A stretch of DNA of 64,000 nt. Source: Sulfidibacterium sp964549335. GTDB taxonomy: Bacteria; Bacteroidota; Bacteroidia; Bacteroidales; F082. The position numbers were made by a program, and so were the translations under genes. Shown here piece by piece: positions 45,002 to 54,853 of the stretch (the first letter of the stretch is position 1; each line of letters opens with the position of its first letter). The stretch lies in NCBI GenBank assembly GCA_964549335.1, contig CAZJUQ010000047.1, positions 1 to 64,000 on the forward strand. Direction: 5' to 3'. Under the pieces are notes generated by a model, which saw nothing but the letters and a program-made list of their open reading frames with translations, was not told where the DNA came from and did not search any database.

Positions 45002-47155
45002 TTATTTTCTGGCGGCTATTAAGAGTTCAAGCATTTTTATTGCTGCTTCGGAAATTACCGTTCCGGGTCCGAAAATTGCAGCTACACCGGCATCGTACAA
45101 AAATTGGTAATCCTGATGAGGTATAACGCCACCTACTATTACCATAATATCTTCACGACCCAGTTTTTTCAACTCATTCATAACCTGCGGCACTAAGGTT
45201 TTGTGTCCTGCTGCAAGGCTTGAGACGCCAAGGATATGTACATCATTTTCCACGGCTTGTTTAGCTGCTTCCGCGGGAGTTTGAAACAGGGGTCCTATGT
45301 CCACGTCGAAACCTATATCGGCGTAGCCTGTGGCTACTACTTTTGCGCCGCGGTCGTGGCCGTCTTGTCCCATTTTTGCTATCATAATGCGTGGCCGCCG
45401 TCCTTCGAGTTCGGCGAATTCGTCTGCCATGCGGCGGGCTTTCCCGAACGATTCGTTGTTTCCCGCTTCCGAAGAATATATTCCCGATATTGATTTTATC
45501 ACTGCTTTGTACCTCCCGAAAACTTTTTCGCAAGCATACGAAATTTCTCCCAAACTTGCACGGTTTTTTGCAGCTTCCACTGCCAAAGCCAGCAAATTTC
45601 CTTCTCCCGTTTCGCATGCTCTGGTTATTGCTTCCAAATTTTGTTTTACTAACGACTCGTTACGGTTGGCACGTAGTTTTTTCAACCGTTTTATTTGTGC
45701 TTCGCGAACCGCCGTATTATCCACTTCGAGGATTTCCAGGGGTTCCTCTTTTTCGAGGCGGTATTTATTTACTCCCACAATAATGTCTTTGCGGGCATCA
45801 ATACGTGCCTGTTTACGTGCCGCCGCTTCTTCTATCCGCATTTTAGGCAGTCCCGTTTCAATGGCTTTTGCCATTCCGCCCATCTCTTCCACCTCTTCTA
45901 TCAGTTTCCATGCCTTGTTTGCTATTTCGTGGGTTAGGGTTTCAACAAAGTAAGAGCCTGCCCAGGGATCGACCGAGCGGCAAATTTCGGTCTCCTGTTG
46001 CAGGTAAATTTGCGTGTTTCGGGCAATACGTGCCGAGAAGTCGGTAGGCAGGGCAATAGCTTCGTCGAGGGCGTTTGTATGCAACGACTGTGTGTGACCC
46101 AGGGCGGCGCCGAGGGCTTCTATGCATGTACGTGCCACATTGTTAAAGGGGTCTTGTTCGGTAAGACTCCAGCCCGAGGTTTGGGTATGCGTTCGCAAAG
46201 CCATGGATTTGGGATTTGTGGGATTGAAGCGTTTAACGATTTTTGCCCACAGCATACGTGCGGCTCGCAGTTTGGCTATTTCCATAAAGTGGTTCATTCC
46301 CAAAGCCCAAAAAAAGGAGAGCCTCGGGGCAAAGTCATCTATTTTTAATCCCGCTTTCAGTCCCGTACGGATATAGTCGAGTCCGTCGGCAAGGGTGTAT
46401 GCGAGTTCCAAATCGGCGGTGGCACCAGCCTCTTGCATATGATATCCCGAGATGGAGATGCTGTTGAACTTGGGCATGTTTTGTGCCGTGTATTCAAAAA
46501 TGTCGGCGATAATACGCATGGAAGGTGCGGGAGGATAGATGTAAGTATTACGCACCATAAACTCTTTGAGGATGTCGTTTTGAATAGTACCCGAAAGTTC
46601 TTCGAGTTTGGCACCCTGTTCCAAAGCGGTGACTATATAAAATGCCATTACCGGCAATACCGCACCGTTCATAGTCATAGAAACCGAAATTTTATTAAGC
46701 GGAATTTCATCGAACAGTATCTTCATATCGAGTACCGAGTCGATGGCAACACCTGCTTTACCTACATCGCCCACTACCCGTTCGTGGTCAGAGTCGTATC
46801 CGCGGTGTGTGGCAAGGTCAAAAGCCACTGAGAGTCCTTTTTGTCCTGCCGCCAAATTCCGGCGGTAAAAGGCATTGGACTCTTCGGCGGTCGAAAATCC
46901 CGCATATTGACGTATTGTCCACGGACGGGTTACATACATTGTGGAGTACGGTCCACGTAAAAACGGAGGTAAACCCGCCACAAAATCCAGATGTTTTAGG
47001 GTTTTGTATGCCGAGGCCGTATAAACGGGCTTTACGGGAATTTGTTCTGCGGTATTCCACAAGCTTTTTATGTCGTTTTTTTGTTCCCAGGTTTCGGGCG
47101 GTAACGGATTTGCCGCAATGTTATCTATATCTATTTTTTTAAAATCGGGTTTCAT
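45002..47155 (-). CDS. mutB: Methylmalonyl-CoA mutase, large catalytic subunit
   Basis: 717 residues. Adenosylcobalamin enzyme interconverting succinyl-CoA and methylmalonyl-CoA; in anaerobic Bacteroidota it feeds succinate to propionate. Substrate-binding TIM barrel with YVTRPWTIRQYAGFSTAEESNAFY near the N-terminus (about 75-98). The C-terminal B12 domain has GQDGHDRGAKV (His600, the cobalt ligand) and GGVIPHQDYQ. Starts 2 nt after the mutA stop, so the two subunits are translated from one message. Neither methylmalonyl-CoA epimerase nor the MeaB chaperone gene is in the window. Confidence 0.97.
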   Translation of the reverse strand: MKPDFKKIDIDNIAANPLPPETWEQKNDIKSLWNTAEQIPVKPVYTASAYKTLKHLDFVAGLPPFLRGPYSTMYVTRPWTIRQYAGFSTAEESNAFYRRNLAAGQKGLSVAFDLATHRGYDSDHERVVGDVGKAGVAIDSVLDMKILFDEIPLNKISVSMTMNGAVLPVMAFYIVTALEQGAKLEELSGTIQNDILKEFMVRNTYIYPPAPSMRIIADIFEYTAQNMPKFNSISISGYHMQEAGATADLELAYTLADGLDYIRTGLKAGLKIDDFAPRLSFFWALGMNHFMEIAKLRAARMLWAKIVKRFNPTNPKSMALRTHTQTSGWSLTEQDPFNNVARTCIEALGAALGHTQSLHTNALDEAIALPTDFSARIARNTQIYLQQETEICRSVDPWAGSYFVETLTHEIANKAWKLIEEVEEMGGMAKAIETGLPKMRIEEAAARKQARIDARKDIIVGVNKYRLEKEEPLEILEVDNTAVREAQIKRLKKLRANRNESLVKQNLEAITRACETGEGNLLALAVEAAKNRASLGEISYACEKVFGRYKAVIKSISGIYSSEAGNNESFGKARRMADEFAELEGRRPRIMIAKMGQDGHDRGAKVVATGYADIGFDVDIGPLFQTPAEAAKQAVENDVHILGVSSLAAGHKTLVPQVMNELKKLGREDIMVIVGGVIPHQDYQFLYDAGVAAIFGPGTVISEAAIKMLELLIAARK

Positions 47156-47157
47156 CT

Positions 47158-49002
47158 TTAATTCTCTTTTATTAAAAGACTTTGAAATTTTCGTAAATCT
47201 TCAAGAATATTGGAGCGGGTATGTATAAAGTGTTCAAAACCTTTCTCTTTCAAGTTGCCGGAAAGCGGTTGAGGAAATCCGGCGAGAACAACGATAAAAT
47301 TATCTTTCAGGGCTTCAAAAACAGGAAGAGCTATTGTTTCGTATTCTTGGTCCGAACTGCACAAAACCACAATGTCGGGCGAAGCTTTTTTGGCGGCTTC
47401 GATACCCTCTTCCATTGTTGCAAAGCCGTTGTTGTCTATTATTTCGAAACCTGCACATCCGAAGAAGTTGCCTGCAAACTGGGCTCTTGCCCTTCGCATA
47501 GCCAAATTGCCGTAAGTAAACATCCATACCGACGGGCGTTTGTTGCGGAGTGCGAACATGTCGGTTTTATAACGCAGATGTTCAATGGCGGCGGCTCCCC
47601 TGAAGGGCAACAAGGGTTCAATAAGAGTGTTTCTAGGCACGGGCGGTTCGAAAAAAGTATCAGGAATATCAACGTTTAAATGTTCCGACGTATTCGGAAA
47701 TTGGTTTACTCCGAGTATATTCCGTTTGCGGGTTGCAATTTCGGTTTCTTTTTTACGAGCCTCCCCTTTTATCTGTTGTTGAATATCTCCTTTTTCAAGA
47801 GACTGTAAATAGCCGCCCTGCTCTTCCGTTTTCAGGAACAATTCCCAAGCTTTGTCTATCAGTTTTTTTGTAAGGGTTTCTATGTAATAAGAGCCTGCGG
47901 CAATGTCGACAACCTTGTCGAGATACGATTCGTTTTTCAATATCAGTTGTTGATTGCGTGCAATACGTTCCGCCATGCCCGGACGGAGTTTGTAAACGGT
48001 ATCGAACGGTAAAGTTGTAATCTCGTCTGCACCGCCGATAATTGCCGACATTGTTTCGGTTGTTGTGCGTAACATATTTACGTAAGGGTCGTAAAGTGTT
48101 TTGTTCCAAACAGAGTTTACGGCATGAATTTTCATTGCCGCACCCTTTTCCGTAATTCCATAGCTTTCGGCAATTTTAGCCCATAAATAACGTAATGCCC
48201 TGAACTTGGCTATCTCCATAAAATAGGAGGAACTTATTCCGAAGAGGAATTTTATTTTTGAAAAAACGGTTGCGGGAGATATTCCTTTTTCGGTTAAATA
48301 ATCGGTGTAAAAAACGGCTTGCGACAAAGCAAAAGCCATTGAGGTTACTATGTTTGCTCCCGAGTTGTCGAAAAGTGCGGCGTCAACTGTTAATGTTTGC
48401 AATTCCGTCAACGATTCCGTTTTTTTCATTAAAAGGAAAACCCTTTCCAAATCTTCGTCTTTGCCGAGGTAAAAATTACCGGTGCGTGCCAAATGGTTCA
48501 AAGGGTCGAAAAAGAGCGAGCCTTTGGGCGACGGTGTAAGTTTTTGCCAATTGTCAAGAGCCTCTTCGGGAAGGGATGTTTCCAAATTTATTGGTGTTTT
48601 TTCAATGTCGATGCCCTCAAAGAGTTTTTTTAAAAATTCAAATGTGGGAGTGTCGTTGTCATTAATGACAAAGGTGATGGATTGTGTCCCTTTTTGTAAA
48701 ACTTCGCGGGCTTTTGCCGAGGCACCTGCAACATTGTCAACCTCTATGCGTTCGTTTGTCAACCATCTGTTACCGTCAAGGTTTTTCCCTCGTAAATAGG
48801 GAAAAGAGGCAGGATAGGTGTGTATATGTTTCAATCCCGAAATATCGGCTTTTACATAAAAAGGTTGAACACTAAAACCTTCGGAGGTCCGCCAAACAAG
48901 CTTTTTGTCGTAATCGCCGCCTTTCAAATCCTTAATAATCTTTTCTTTCCACTCTTGTACGCTTACAGGTGGAAATTCGCTGAACAAATTGTCGTTTTCC
49001 AT
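47158..49002 (-). CDS. mutA: Methylmalonyl-CoA mutase, small subunit
   Basis: 614 residues. Homologous to MutB over its length (for example KIHAVNSVWNKTLYDPYVNMLRTTTETMSA near 290-320 and PFDTVYKLRPGMAERIARNQQLIL near 335) but lacking the cobalamin-binding DxHxxG motif in its C-terminal domain, as normal for the non-catalytic alpha/small partner. Together with MutB it forms the heterodimer. A -7 element lies at 49029-49036. Confidence 0.96.
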   Translation of the reverse strand: MENDNLFSEFPPVSVQEWKEKIIKDLKGGDYDKKLVWRTSEGFSVQPFYVKADISGLKHIHTYPASFPYLRGKNLDGNRWLTNERIEVDNVAGASAKAREVLQKGTQSITFVINDNDTPTFEFLKKLFEGIDIEKTPINLETSLPEEALDNWQKLTPSPKGSLFFDPLNHLARTGNFYLGKDEDLERVFLLMKKTESLTELQTLTVDAALFDNSGANIVTSMAFALSQAVFYTDYLTEKGISPATVFSKIKFLFGISSSYFMEIAKFRALRYLWAKIAESYGITEKGAAMKIHAVNSVWNKTLYDPYVNMLRTTTETMSAIIGGADEITTLPFDTVYKLRPGMAERIARNQQLILKNESYLDKVVDIAAGSYYIETLTKKLIDKAWELFLKTEEQGGYLQSLEKGDIQQQIKGEARKKETEIATRKRNILGVNQFPNTSEHLNVDIPDTFFEPPVPRNTLIEPLLPFRGAAAIEHLRYKTDMFALRNKRPSVWMFTYGNLAMRRARAQFAGNFFGCAGFEIIDNNGFATMEEGIEAAKKASPDIVVLCSSDQEYETIALPVFEALKDNFIVVLAGFPQPLSGNLKEKGFEHFIHTRSNILEDLRKFQSLLIKEN

Positions 49003-49028
49003 CGAAAACCTTTTTTATTATTTGACTG

Positions 49029-49036
49029 CAAAATTA
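49029..49036 (-). promoter_or_regulatory. -7 element TAATTTTG for mutAB
   Basis: Minus-strand TAnnTTTG match 26 nt upstream of the mutA start. I see no cobalamin riboswitch in the 178-base gap. Confidence 0.5.
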
Positions 49037-49180
49037 ATATAAATGAGATAAGCGGAGGAGATAATTTGTTAAATTTTTCACAATAAAATCCGTGATTTAA
49101 AAATGCACATGGCAAAATTCATTCAAAAACTGTTTTGGTTGCGAGTATCCTGATTATCCGCCAGACGAAAACATGATGAT

Positions 49181-51214
49181 TTAAGGTTGCCCGGTATTGT
49201 TATATAATATTTTACCCGTAAAAATATTGTTTTCTGCTTTTATTTTGTAAAAGAGTATCCCGCCGTTTTGAGGCATGTACATAAAATCGTCTCTTTTCAG
49301 ACAGATGGTGCTGTTTATATTTCCAGTAATGTTTTTATGGAAGATAAGTTTACCGTGAATATCGTAAATATCCAGCGTCAGGTTATCATATTCCGTATTG
49401 TTCAATTTAAAGGTAAGCTTGTCGGCAAACGGATTGGGCGATACCGTACAATTTGGTTTTTTCCCTGTTTTGACCATATTATCCAATAAGTCGGAATAAA
49501 TCATTGAGGCTTCGCCGTAAACCGCTTCACGGGTAAAAACATGTATTGTGTCGATAAGCAATGTTGCATATCCTTTTACCCAAAATGAGCATTTTATTTT
49601 TAAATTCAAGGTGTCGAAATTCGGAAGAGTATGGGGGAAAGCCGGCAATGTATCGATAAACCAAGGGAATATTTCTCCGTTTTTCTGAACCGAGTCGATG
49701 ATAACCGTGTCGGGTGAGATGTTTACAATGGCAAGATTAATGCCGTTGATCATTTGTTCATAATTTTGGAACCAAACGGTGTCGGGGATAAAGTCGAGTT
49801 TTGCGCCTTGCCAGTCACCCACGATAAACATATGGGGGTCGGCAGCTCCCATACGGGGTTGGCAACTTCGTTTTCCGGCGTGGTCGGCGGCAAAAATGTA
49901 GTATTGAACGGTATCGCCGGTATTAAAGCCGGTGAGTTCACAATTCCAGTAATGGCCATACTGGTGAGCCAACAGGGTGTTTTGCCATTCTCCGCCGTTA
50001 ACTTTGTAATACACTATTGCCGAATCGGAATAAATATTTTCGCCCGAAGCGTTGTACAGGTTTGCCTCAATTTGATAGTTGTATTGAAACGGGATATTAC
50101 CGAGAATGGGAAGATGCCAAATATAGAGTTGTTTCAAATCGGCAATACCTTTAGTGCGGCAGTGCAGGGCATCGGTATTGAGCCAACCCGAGTAAGGTAC
50201 TCCGACAATTTGGTATCCCGGCATGGCATCGCTGTATGTTTGCAAAGCGTCGTTATCCCATTGGCTGCCGGTAAGGGGTACATAAACCCTGTTGTTTAAT
50301 ATCAGGGAGTTTGTGTAGGGAGTGCCGGGTGGGTCACCGGGGGTATAAACGCGGTAAACTTTGTATTTGTCGCCCCACGAGCTTGTTTGGTTTGCAAAAT
50401 ATGATGCTACCATTTCGTAATTGTTGTATCTTGGGTCAGAAGGGTCAACCTTGCCGATAAGAATTTTGTCGGGAGCGAGGAATTTGCCCCAGCAGTCTAT
50501 GTGTTTAATATATTCGCCGAGCGGGTCCTGGGTTACATGATAAGTGCTGATGCCGAGATAATTTTTGACAATAGTGTCGATTTCGGCATGCGAAAGGGTT
50601 GGATTTTCGTCGTAAACCAAGTCGGTGGAGGCTGCTTGTCCCATACCGCTGCACATATAGTTTCCTCCCGTATGGATAAGGTTCATGCCGTACAGGTCGA
50701 TACCCAAATATGATGCGACGGCGGCAGGGATATTGTTATCGTTGGGACGGGGTCGGTTGTACGGGAAATCCACGATACCGGGATTTAAATCGCCGTCGAA
50801 AACAAACCACGGACCGTAATCGCGTACCCAATAGCTGTCGGTTTGGGCGTACATAAACTTGCAACGGTTCAAATCAACCCCGTTATTTTGGTAGATGGTG
50901 GTAACGGTGTTTTTTTCGTTTGCATTAGCCACAATAGTTACAACGGTATCGTATTCGGCAATCTCTTTTATTAACGATACGGGTATTCCGAAAGGGTATC
51001 TTATCAAAACGCCTTGCATCTGGTCGTATTCGGCAACGTTACGTACAAAGCCTTCGGGAGGGTCGGTGGGGGTGAAGTCGCCGTTTATGCTTAACGGCAA
51101 TTTCATCTCGGATTCCGAAAGGTAGTGCATTTTACGCCATTGCGGTTGAGCGGTGGTGTTGAAGGTAATTAGGGCAAGAACCGAAAATATTAACAGGACG
51201 GCGGTATTTTTCAT
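49181..51214 (-). CDS. Secreted peptidylarginine deiminase, Porphyromonas type, with T9SS domain
   Basis: 677 residues from the ATG at 51214 (an ATG nine codons earlier would lengthen the signal peptide). Converts arginine residues to citrulline. The catalytic residues fall at nearly the same positions as in P. gingivalis PPAD: Asp132 in VRDYGPW, His238 and Asp240 in KHIDCW, and Cys352 in ALHCRTKGI; PPAD has Asp130, His236, Asp238, Cys351. Arg154 and Arg156 (YNRPRPN) match the PPAD arginines that read a C-terminal arginine carboxylate. After the deiminase comes an Ig-like domain (about 375-465), a further domain and a type A sorting domain (SPNPFADKL). Signal peptide ends TTAQ. Free arginine/agmatine deiminases differ in the Arg residues. 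Confidence 0.9.
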   Translation of the reverse strand: MKNTAVLLIFSVLALITFNTTAQPQWRKMHYLSESEMKLPLSINGDFTPTDPPEGFVRNVAEYDQMQGVLIRYPFGIPVSLIKEIAEYDTVVTIVANANEKNTVTTIYQNNGVDLNRCKFMYAQTDSYWVRDYGPWFVFDGDLNPGIVDFPYNRPRPNDNNIPAAVASYLGIDLYGMNLIHTGGNYMCSGMGQAASTDLVYDENPTLSHAEIDTIVKNYLGISTYHVTQDPLGEYIKHIDCWGKFLAPDKILIGKVDPSDPRYNNYEMVASYFANQTSSWGDKYKVYRVYTPGDPPGTPYTNSLILNNRVYVPLTGSQWDNDALQTYSDAMPGYQIVGVPYSGWLNTDALHCRTKGIADLKQLYIWHLPILGNIPFQYNYQIEANLYNASGENIYSDSAIVYYKVNGGEWQNTLLAHQYGHYWNCELTGFNTGDTVQYYIFAADHAGKRSCQPRMGAADPHMFIVGDWQGAKLDFIPDTVWFQNYEQMINGINLAIVNISPDTVIIDSVQKNGEIFPWFIDTLPAFPHTLPNFDTLNLKIKCSFWVKGYATLLIDTIHVFTREAVYGEASMIYSDLLDNMVKTGKKPNCTVSPNPFADKLTFKLNNTEYDNLTLDIYDIHGKLIFHKNITGNINSTICLKRDDFMYMPQNGGILFYKIKAENNIFTGKILYNNTGQP

Positions 51215-51266
51215 ATCTGTTTTTTTATTCAAAAATAGCATGAAAAAAGATATGGTAGCAGATATT

Positions 51267-52550
51267 TTACCTCTTGATGAATTTTTTTGTAACGGTACGG
51301 TTGTTATCGTCGGTAAAAGATAAGAGGTAAAGTCCTTTTGCCAGCGAGCCGACCGCTAATGAAATGGAGTTATCCCCTTTTTTCAAATTATATGTTTTAT
51401 TGACTGTTATTTTACCTGTGAGTTCGGTAATTTTAACCCTTACTTTTCCTCCTGTTTTGGAGTTTATTTTAAGATTTAAAAATTGTGAAACGGGATTGTT
51501 GAATTTTATAGAGTAAAAATCATAGTTTTTGTATTCGTCGATACCGAGGGTTTTATCTATTTTGAGTTTTAAAGTTACGGGCAGGTGGTCAGAGTTGTTG
51601 TAGAGTGCATTTAAGACGTTTGAAGGCACGCTGCTGTTTACGGGAGCCGCATTTATCGATTTGTTAAAATGGTTACCGTCTTGACCCACCGCTTTATAGC
51701 TGTTGTTTAGGTACGAAACGCTGTGATTTTTGTTTTTAATATCGTTCGAAATAAGAATAAAATCGAAACGGTCGTCCATTCCTCCGCTCGAAGCGCAGTT
51801 GTTCGACGAAGCATGTGTTGACTGGGTATGAACATCGGCATATCTGCCGTTGTTGTTCCAGTCTCCCATACGGTTTACGGGGTCGTTAAAGCGGATATTT
51901 GCATTTGAATTGTTTACAAAAAGCTGAAAAGCGGGCTCTTGGTCGGTGTAAACGTTAAAGTCGCCCATAAGCATGTAGTTCATCTCGTCTTGGTGATTCG
52001 ATAAATAATTCATAAGGTTTTGAGCCATGATTTTACGCTTGTTGCTGTTGGATGTGCCCGAGCCGGCTTTCAAATGTGCCACTATGCAATTGATAAATAC
52101 GGTGTCGCCTTGTGATAAATCGTTTGAATAATAGTAAAGTTTAAAAATAATGATATCCCTTATGTAACTTTGTGCTATGGAGGTTGAATAATACCTCAGT
52201 TTTTTTGAATTGTAGTAAAGCATACTTACAATATCGGAGTTGGCAATTTTTTTAAAGTCTGCCATTTTGTAATAGTTAGTCCAACCGGTATTCAACGAAT
52301 TGTCAAGTAAACGCTGGTGGATAGCCGGTGACTCCGAAATTTCGTTTACCGTAAAAATGTCGGGGTTTATGTAATGTACAATGGTTTTTATATAATTGTC
52401 TTTATTTGAAATGTTATTGTTGTTGCTGTTGCAGTATCCCGTGTTGTTTCCGTAATTGAGCAAATTGTATTGCAAAACCGTTAAGGTGTCTTGAGCCTCG
52501 GTAATAAAGGCTGCTACGGTAAATAAAAACGTTAAAAAAATATATTTCAT
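51267..52550 (-). CDS. Secreted EEP-family nuclease/phosphatase-like protein with T9SS domain
   Basis: 427 residues. Signal peptide (ending FITEAQ), then an endonuclease/exonuclease/phosphatase domain: YNLLNYGN (near 28), a Glu-bearing VNEISES (near 70), CIVAHLKAGS (near 155), LMGDFNVYTDQ (near 190), FDFILISND (near 260) and DHLPVTL (near 315). The metal-binding and catalytic Asp/His set is present, so activity on DNA, RNA or phosphoesters is likely. A C-terminal sorting-domain-like tail (SLAKGLYLLSFTDDNNRTVTKKFIK) sends it through T9SS. It follows, 52 nt upstream, the deiminase gene in the same direction. Confidence 0.85.
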   Translation of the reverse strand: MKYIFLTFLFTVAAFITEAQDTLTVLQYNLLNYGNNTGYCNSNNNNISNKDNYIKTIVHYINPDIFTVNEISESPAIHQRLLDNSLNTGWTNYYKMADFKKIANSDIVSMLYYNSKKLRYYSTSIAQSYIRDIIIFKLYYYSNDLSQGDTVFINCIVAHLKAGSGTSNSNKRKIMAQNLMNYLSNHQDEMNYMLMGDFNVYTDQEPAFQLFVNNSNANIRFNDPVNRMGDWNNNGRYADVHTQSTHASSNNCASSGGMDDRFDFILISNDIKNKNHSVSYLNNSYKAVGQDGNHFNKSINAAPVNSSVPSNVLNALYNNSDHLPVTLKLKIDKTLGIDEYKNYDFYSIKFNNPVSQFLNLKINSKTGGKVRVKITELTGKITVNKTYNLKKGDNSISLAVGSLAKGLYLLSFTDDNNRTVTKKFIKR

Positions 52551-52566
52551 GCTAATCTATTTGAGG

Positions 52567-52574
52567 CAAAAGTA
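52567..52574 (-). promoter_or_regulatory. -7 element TACTTTTG for the EEP gene
   Basis: Minus-strand TAnnTTTG match 17 nt upstream of the start, in the divergent gap shared with trkH. Confidence 0.5.
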
Positions 52575-52647
52575 AAAAAGATTACTCCCTTTTTTAAAGA
52601 GGCGGTGAAAATATTAACGAAAATTAATAACGGTACATTCAAAAAAT

Positions 52648-52655
52648 TACTTTTG
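52648..52655 (+). promoter_or_regulatory. -7 element TACTTTTG for trkH
   Basis: TAnnTTTG match 23 nt upstream of the trkH ATG, in the same divergent gap. No -33 TTTG is obvious. Confidence 0.55.
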
Positions 52656-52663
52656 CACTTGAT

Positions 52664-52670
52664 AAGGAGG
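52664..52670 (+). promoter_or_regulatory. Consensus Shine-Dalgarno AAGGAGG before trkH
   Basis: A perfect AAGGAGG sits 8 nt before the ATG at 52679. I noticed no match this strong in front of the other starts I examined, and Bacteroidota rarely use Shine-Dalgarno pairing, so it is unusual and supports this start. Confidence 0.7.
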
Positions 52671-52678
52671 TTAAAAGA

Positions 52679-54142
52679 ATGAAAAGAGAGCCGTTAATAC
52701 ATGCGGGAGCGGTATTTCATTTTTTCGGTATGTTAATCATTATCGAAGCCTTTTTTATGCTTTTTGCCGTAGCCGTAGCCTTAGCGGTTGACGACCAGTC
52801 GGTAAAGCCGCTCGTATTATCTTTTCTTGTGACATTGGTTACCGGTTTTTTTGTACGAAACGCCACGGTAAAATATCATTACGATTCGTTACGGCGTCGC
52901 GAAAGTATTCTGGTGGTTGTAGGTACGTGGTTGATAATTTCGTTAATGGGTGTTTTGCCTTACATTTTAAGCGGTAGCATAAAAAATTTCACCGATGCTT
53001 TTTTTGAAACCGTTTCGGGGTTTACAACCACGGGTTCGTCCATACTGACGGATATAGAGGCTGTTCCCAAGGGGATACTTTTTTGGAGAAGTTTAACCCA
53101 CTGGATAGGCGGGATGGGTATTATAGTTTTACTGGTTGCCCTTTCACCTTTTTTAAAGGTGAGCAGCATATACTTGTTTAACAATGAAGCCTCTGTGGTG
53201 ATATCCGACAAGGTAAATCCCCGTATGTTTGAAGATGCCCGTATGATTTGGGTTATATATGTTGTACTCACGGTGTTGGAGGTTATATTGTTGCATTTGG
53301 GCGGAATGGATTTTTTCGACAGTACGTGCCACGCTTTCGGTACCGTTGCCACCGGGGGGTTCTCCACGAGAAACGCAAGTGTGGGAGCTTTTTCGCCTTA
53401 CATTCAATATGTGATTACCGTTTTCATGTTCCTTTCGGGAGCAAACTTTTTTCTGTACCTTTTAATAATAAACAGGCGTATTAAAGTGGCATTGAAAAAT
53501 GAAGAGTTGCGGCTTTATGCCAAGATAATTTTCCTTGCCGGTGCGGCACTTACCCTCATACTCTATTTTAAACAAAACATGGATTTTGAAAGTGCTTTCC
53601 GCGATGCCTATTTTCAGGTTGTATCAATAATAACCGCCACGGGTTTTGCCACCGACGACTATTTGCAATGGCCCGTTTACGGTTGGCTTATCATACTCGG
53701 GCTTATGTTTATAGGTGCCAGTGCAGGCTCGACGGGAGGAGGAATAAAGGTGATACGCCATTTGATATTTTTTAAATATTTGAAAATTCAATATCGTAAG
53801 CTTTTACATCCCAACCTTGTGGCGACGGTACATTACAACGGAAGATATATCGATGACGAAACTCTTACTAAGGTTACAAATTATATAATTTTATATGTAC
53901 TCGTTTTTGTTGCGGCTTCGCTGACATTGTCGTTTATGAAAATAGACCCCGAAACGTCTTTCGGCTCGGTTATAACCTGTATGGGAGGAATAGGTCCCGG
54001 ATTCGGACTTACGGGTCCCGCCTCAAATTTCGAAATGCTTCCTCCGGCGGCAAAAGACGTATTGATACTAATGATGTTGATGGGGCGTTTGGAATTATAT
54101 ACTTTCCTCGTTATCTTCACTCCTTCGTTTTGGAAATTGTAA
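52679..54142 (+). CDS. trkH: TrkH-family potassium uptake channel
   Basis: 487 residues, about ten membrane helices in four channel repeats with filter-like sequences TTTGSS (near 116), TVATGGFSTRN (near 223), ITATGFATDD (near 318) and MGGIGPGFGL (near 435). Passes potassium across the inner membrane. The cytosolic partner TrkA, which gates the channel, is not in the window. No close co-directional partner; it is followed 150 nt later by the sigma-factor operon. Confidence 0.93.
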   Translation: MKREPLIHAGAVFHFFGMLIIIEAFFMLFAVAVALAVDDQSVKPLVLSFLVTLVTGFFVRNATVKYHYDSLRRRESILVVVGTWLIISLMGVLPYILSGSIKNFTDAFFETVSGFTTTGSSILTDIEAVPKGILFWRSLTHWIGGMGIIVLLVALSPFLKVSSIYLFNNEASVVISDKVNPRMFEDARMIWVIYVVLTVLEVILLHLGGMDFFDSTCHAFGTVATGGFSTRNASVGAFSPYIQYVITVFMFLSGANFFLYLLIINRRIKVALKNEELRLYAKIIFLAGAALTLILYFKQNMDFESAFRDAYFQVVSIITATGFATDDYLQWPVYGWLIILGLMFIGASAGSTGGGIKVIRHLIFFKYLKIQYRKLLHPNLVATVHYNGRYIDDETLTKVTNYIILYVLVFVAASLTLSFMKIDPETSFGSVITCMGGIGPGFGLTGPASNFEMLPPAAKDVLILMMLMGRLELYTFLVIFTPSFWKL

Positions 54143-54294
54143 TATCCTGTCAAACGGATAAGGCAATAGTTTATGTTGTTTTTTTTATGCAACCATAAAT
54201 TATTATTTAATGTCACTATTTTAAGTTCTTATTTTTTTTGTATTTTGCAGCCCGAATTGTTTTTTAAGGTGGTTATCCGCAATCCTAAATCTGC

Positions 54295-54849
54295 ATGGAA
54301 TTTGACAGTCAATTTATTGAGAGGTTAATAAAAAATGATAAAGCCGCCCAACGCGAATTTTATCGTTATTTTTCCTCCAAAATGTATGGCGTATGTTTGC
54401 GTTTTGCAAAAGATGTTGACGATGCAAATGACATGATGCAGGAGGGATTTATCAGGATTTTTAACCACATATCCGATTTCAGGGGTGAGGGCTCGCTCGA
54501 AGGTTGGGTGCGCCGTACAATTATCAATACGGCAATAAATTTCTATAAACGTAAAATGCGTAAAAGCAATACCGTTTCAATCGATGTTGTTGCTGAGCGC
54601 GTTGACAAAAGCATTCATATAATCGAGAAAATGTCGGTGGACGAACTGATGGTCCTTATTCAAGAGTTGCCCACGGGTTACCGGACGGTTTTTAACCTTA
54701 ATGTAATAGAAGGTTATACCCACAAGGAGATTGGAGAGATGCTTAATATTTCGGAAAACACATCGAAATCGCAACTTTCGAGAGCAAGGGTGGCATTGCA
54801 AAAAAAACTGGAAAAGATTAAAAAGAGAGAACAACAGAACAAAAGGTAA
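54295..54849 (+). CDS. ECF-type RNA polymerase sigma factor
   Basis: 184 residues. Region 2 (about 15-85; MYGVCLRFAKDVDDANDMMQEGFIRIFNHI, WVRRTIINTAINFYKRK) and region 4 (about 118-170; YRTVFNLNVIEGYTHKEIGEMLNISENTSKSQLSRAR) are both complete; there is no region 1 or 3. It redirects transcription to a specific envelope regulon. The next two genes, a membrane-barrel protein and a T9SS protein, start 4 nt after one another's stops, which fits a sigma/anti-sigma operon. Confidence 0.95.
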   Translation: MEFDSQFIERLIKNDKAAQREFYRYFSSKMYGVCLRFAKDVDDANDMMQEGFIRIFNHISDFRGEGSLEGWVRRTIINTAINFYKRKMRKSNTVSIDVVAERVDKSIHIIEKMSVDELMVLIQELPTGYRTVFNLNVIEGYTHKEIGEMLNISENTSKSQLSRARVALQKKLEKIKKREQQNKR

Positions 54850-54853
54850 TATA

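Noticed and set aside
49003..49180. Cobalamin riboswitch upstream of mutAB
   Set aside because: The 178-base gap shows no B12-box-like conserved sequence or suitable stems.
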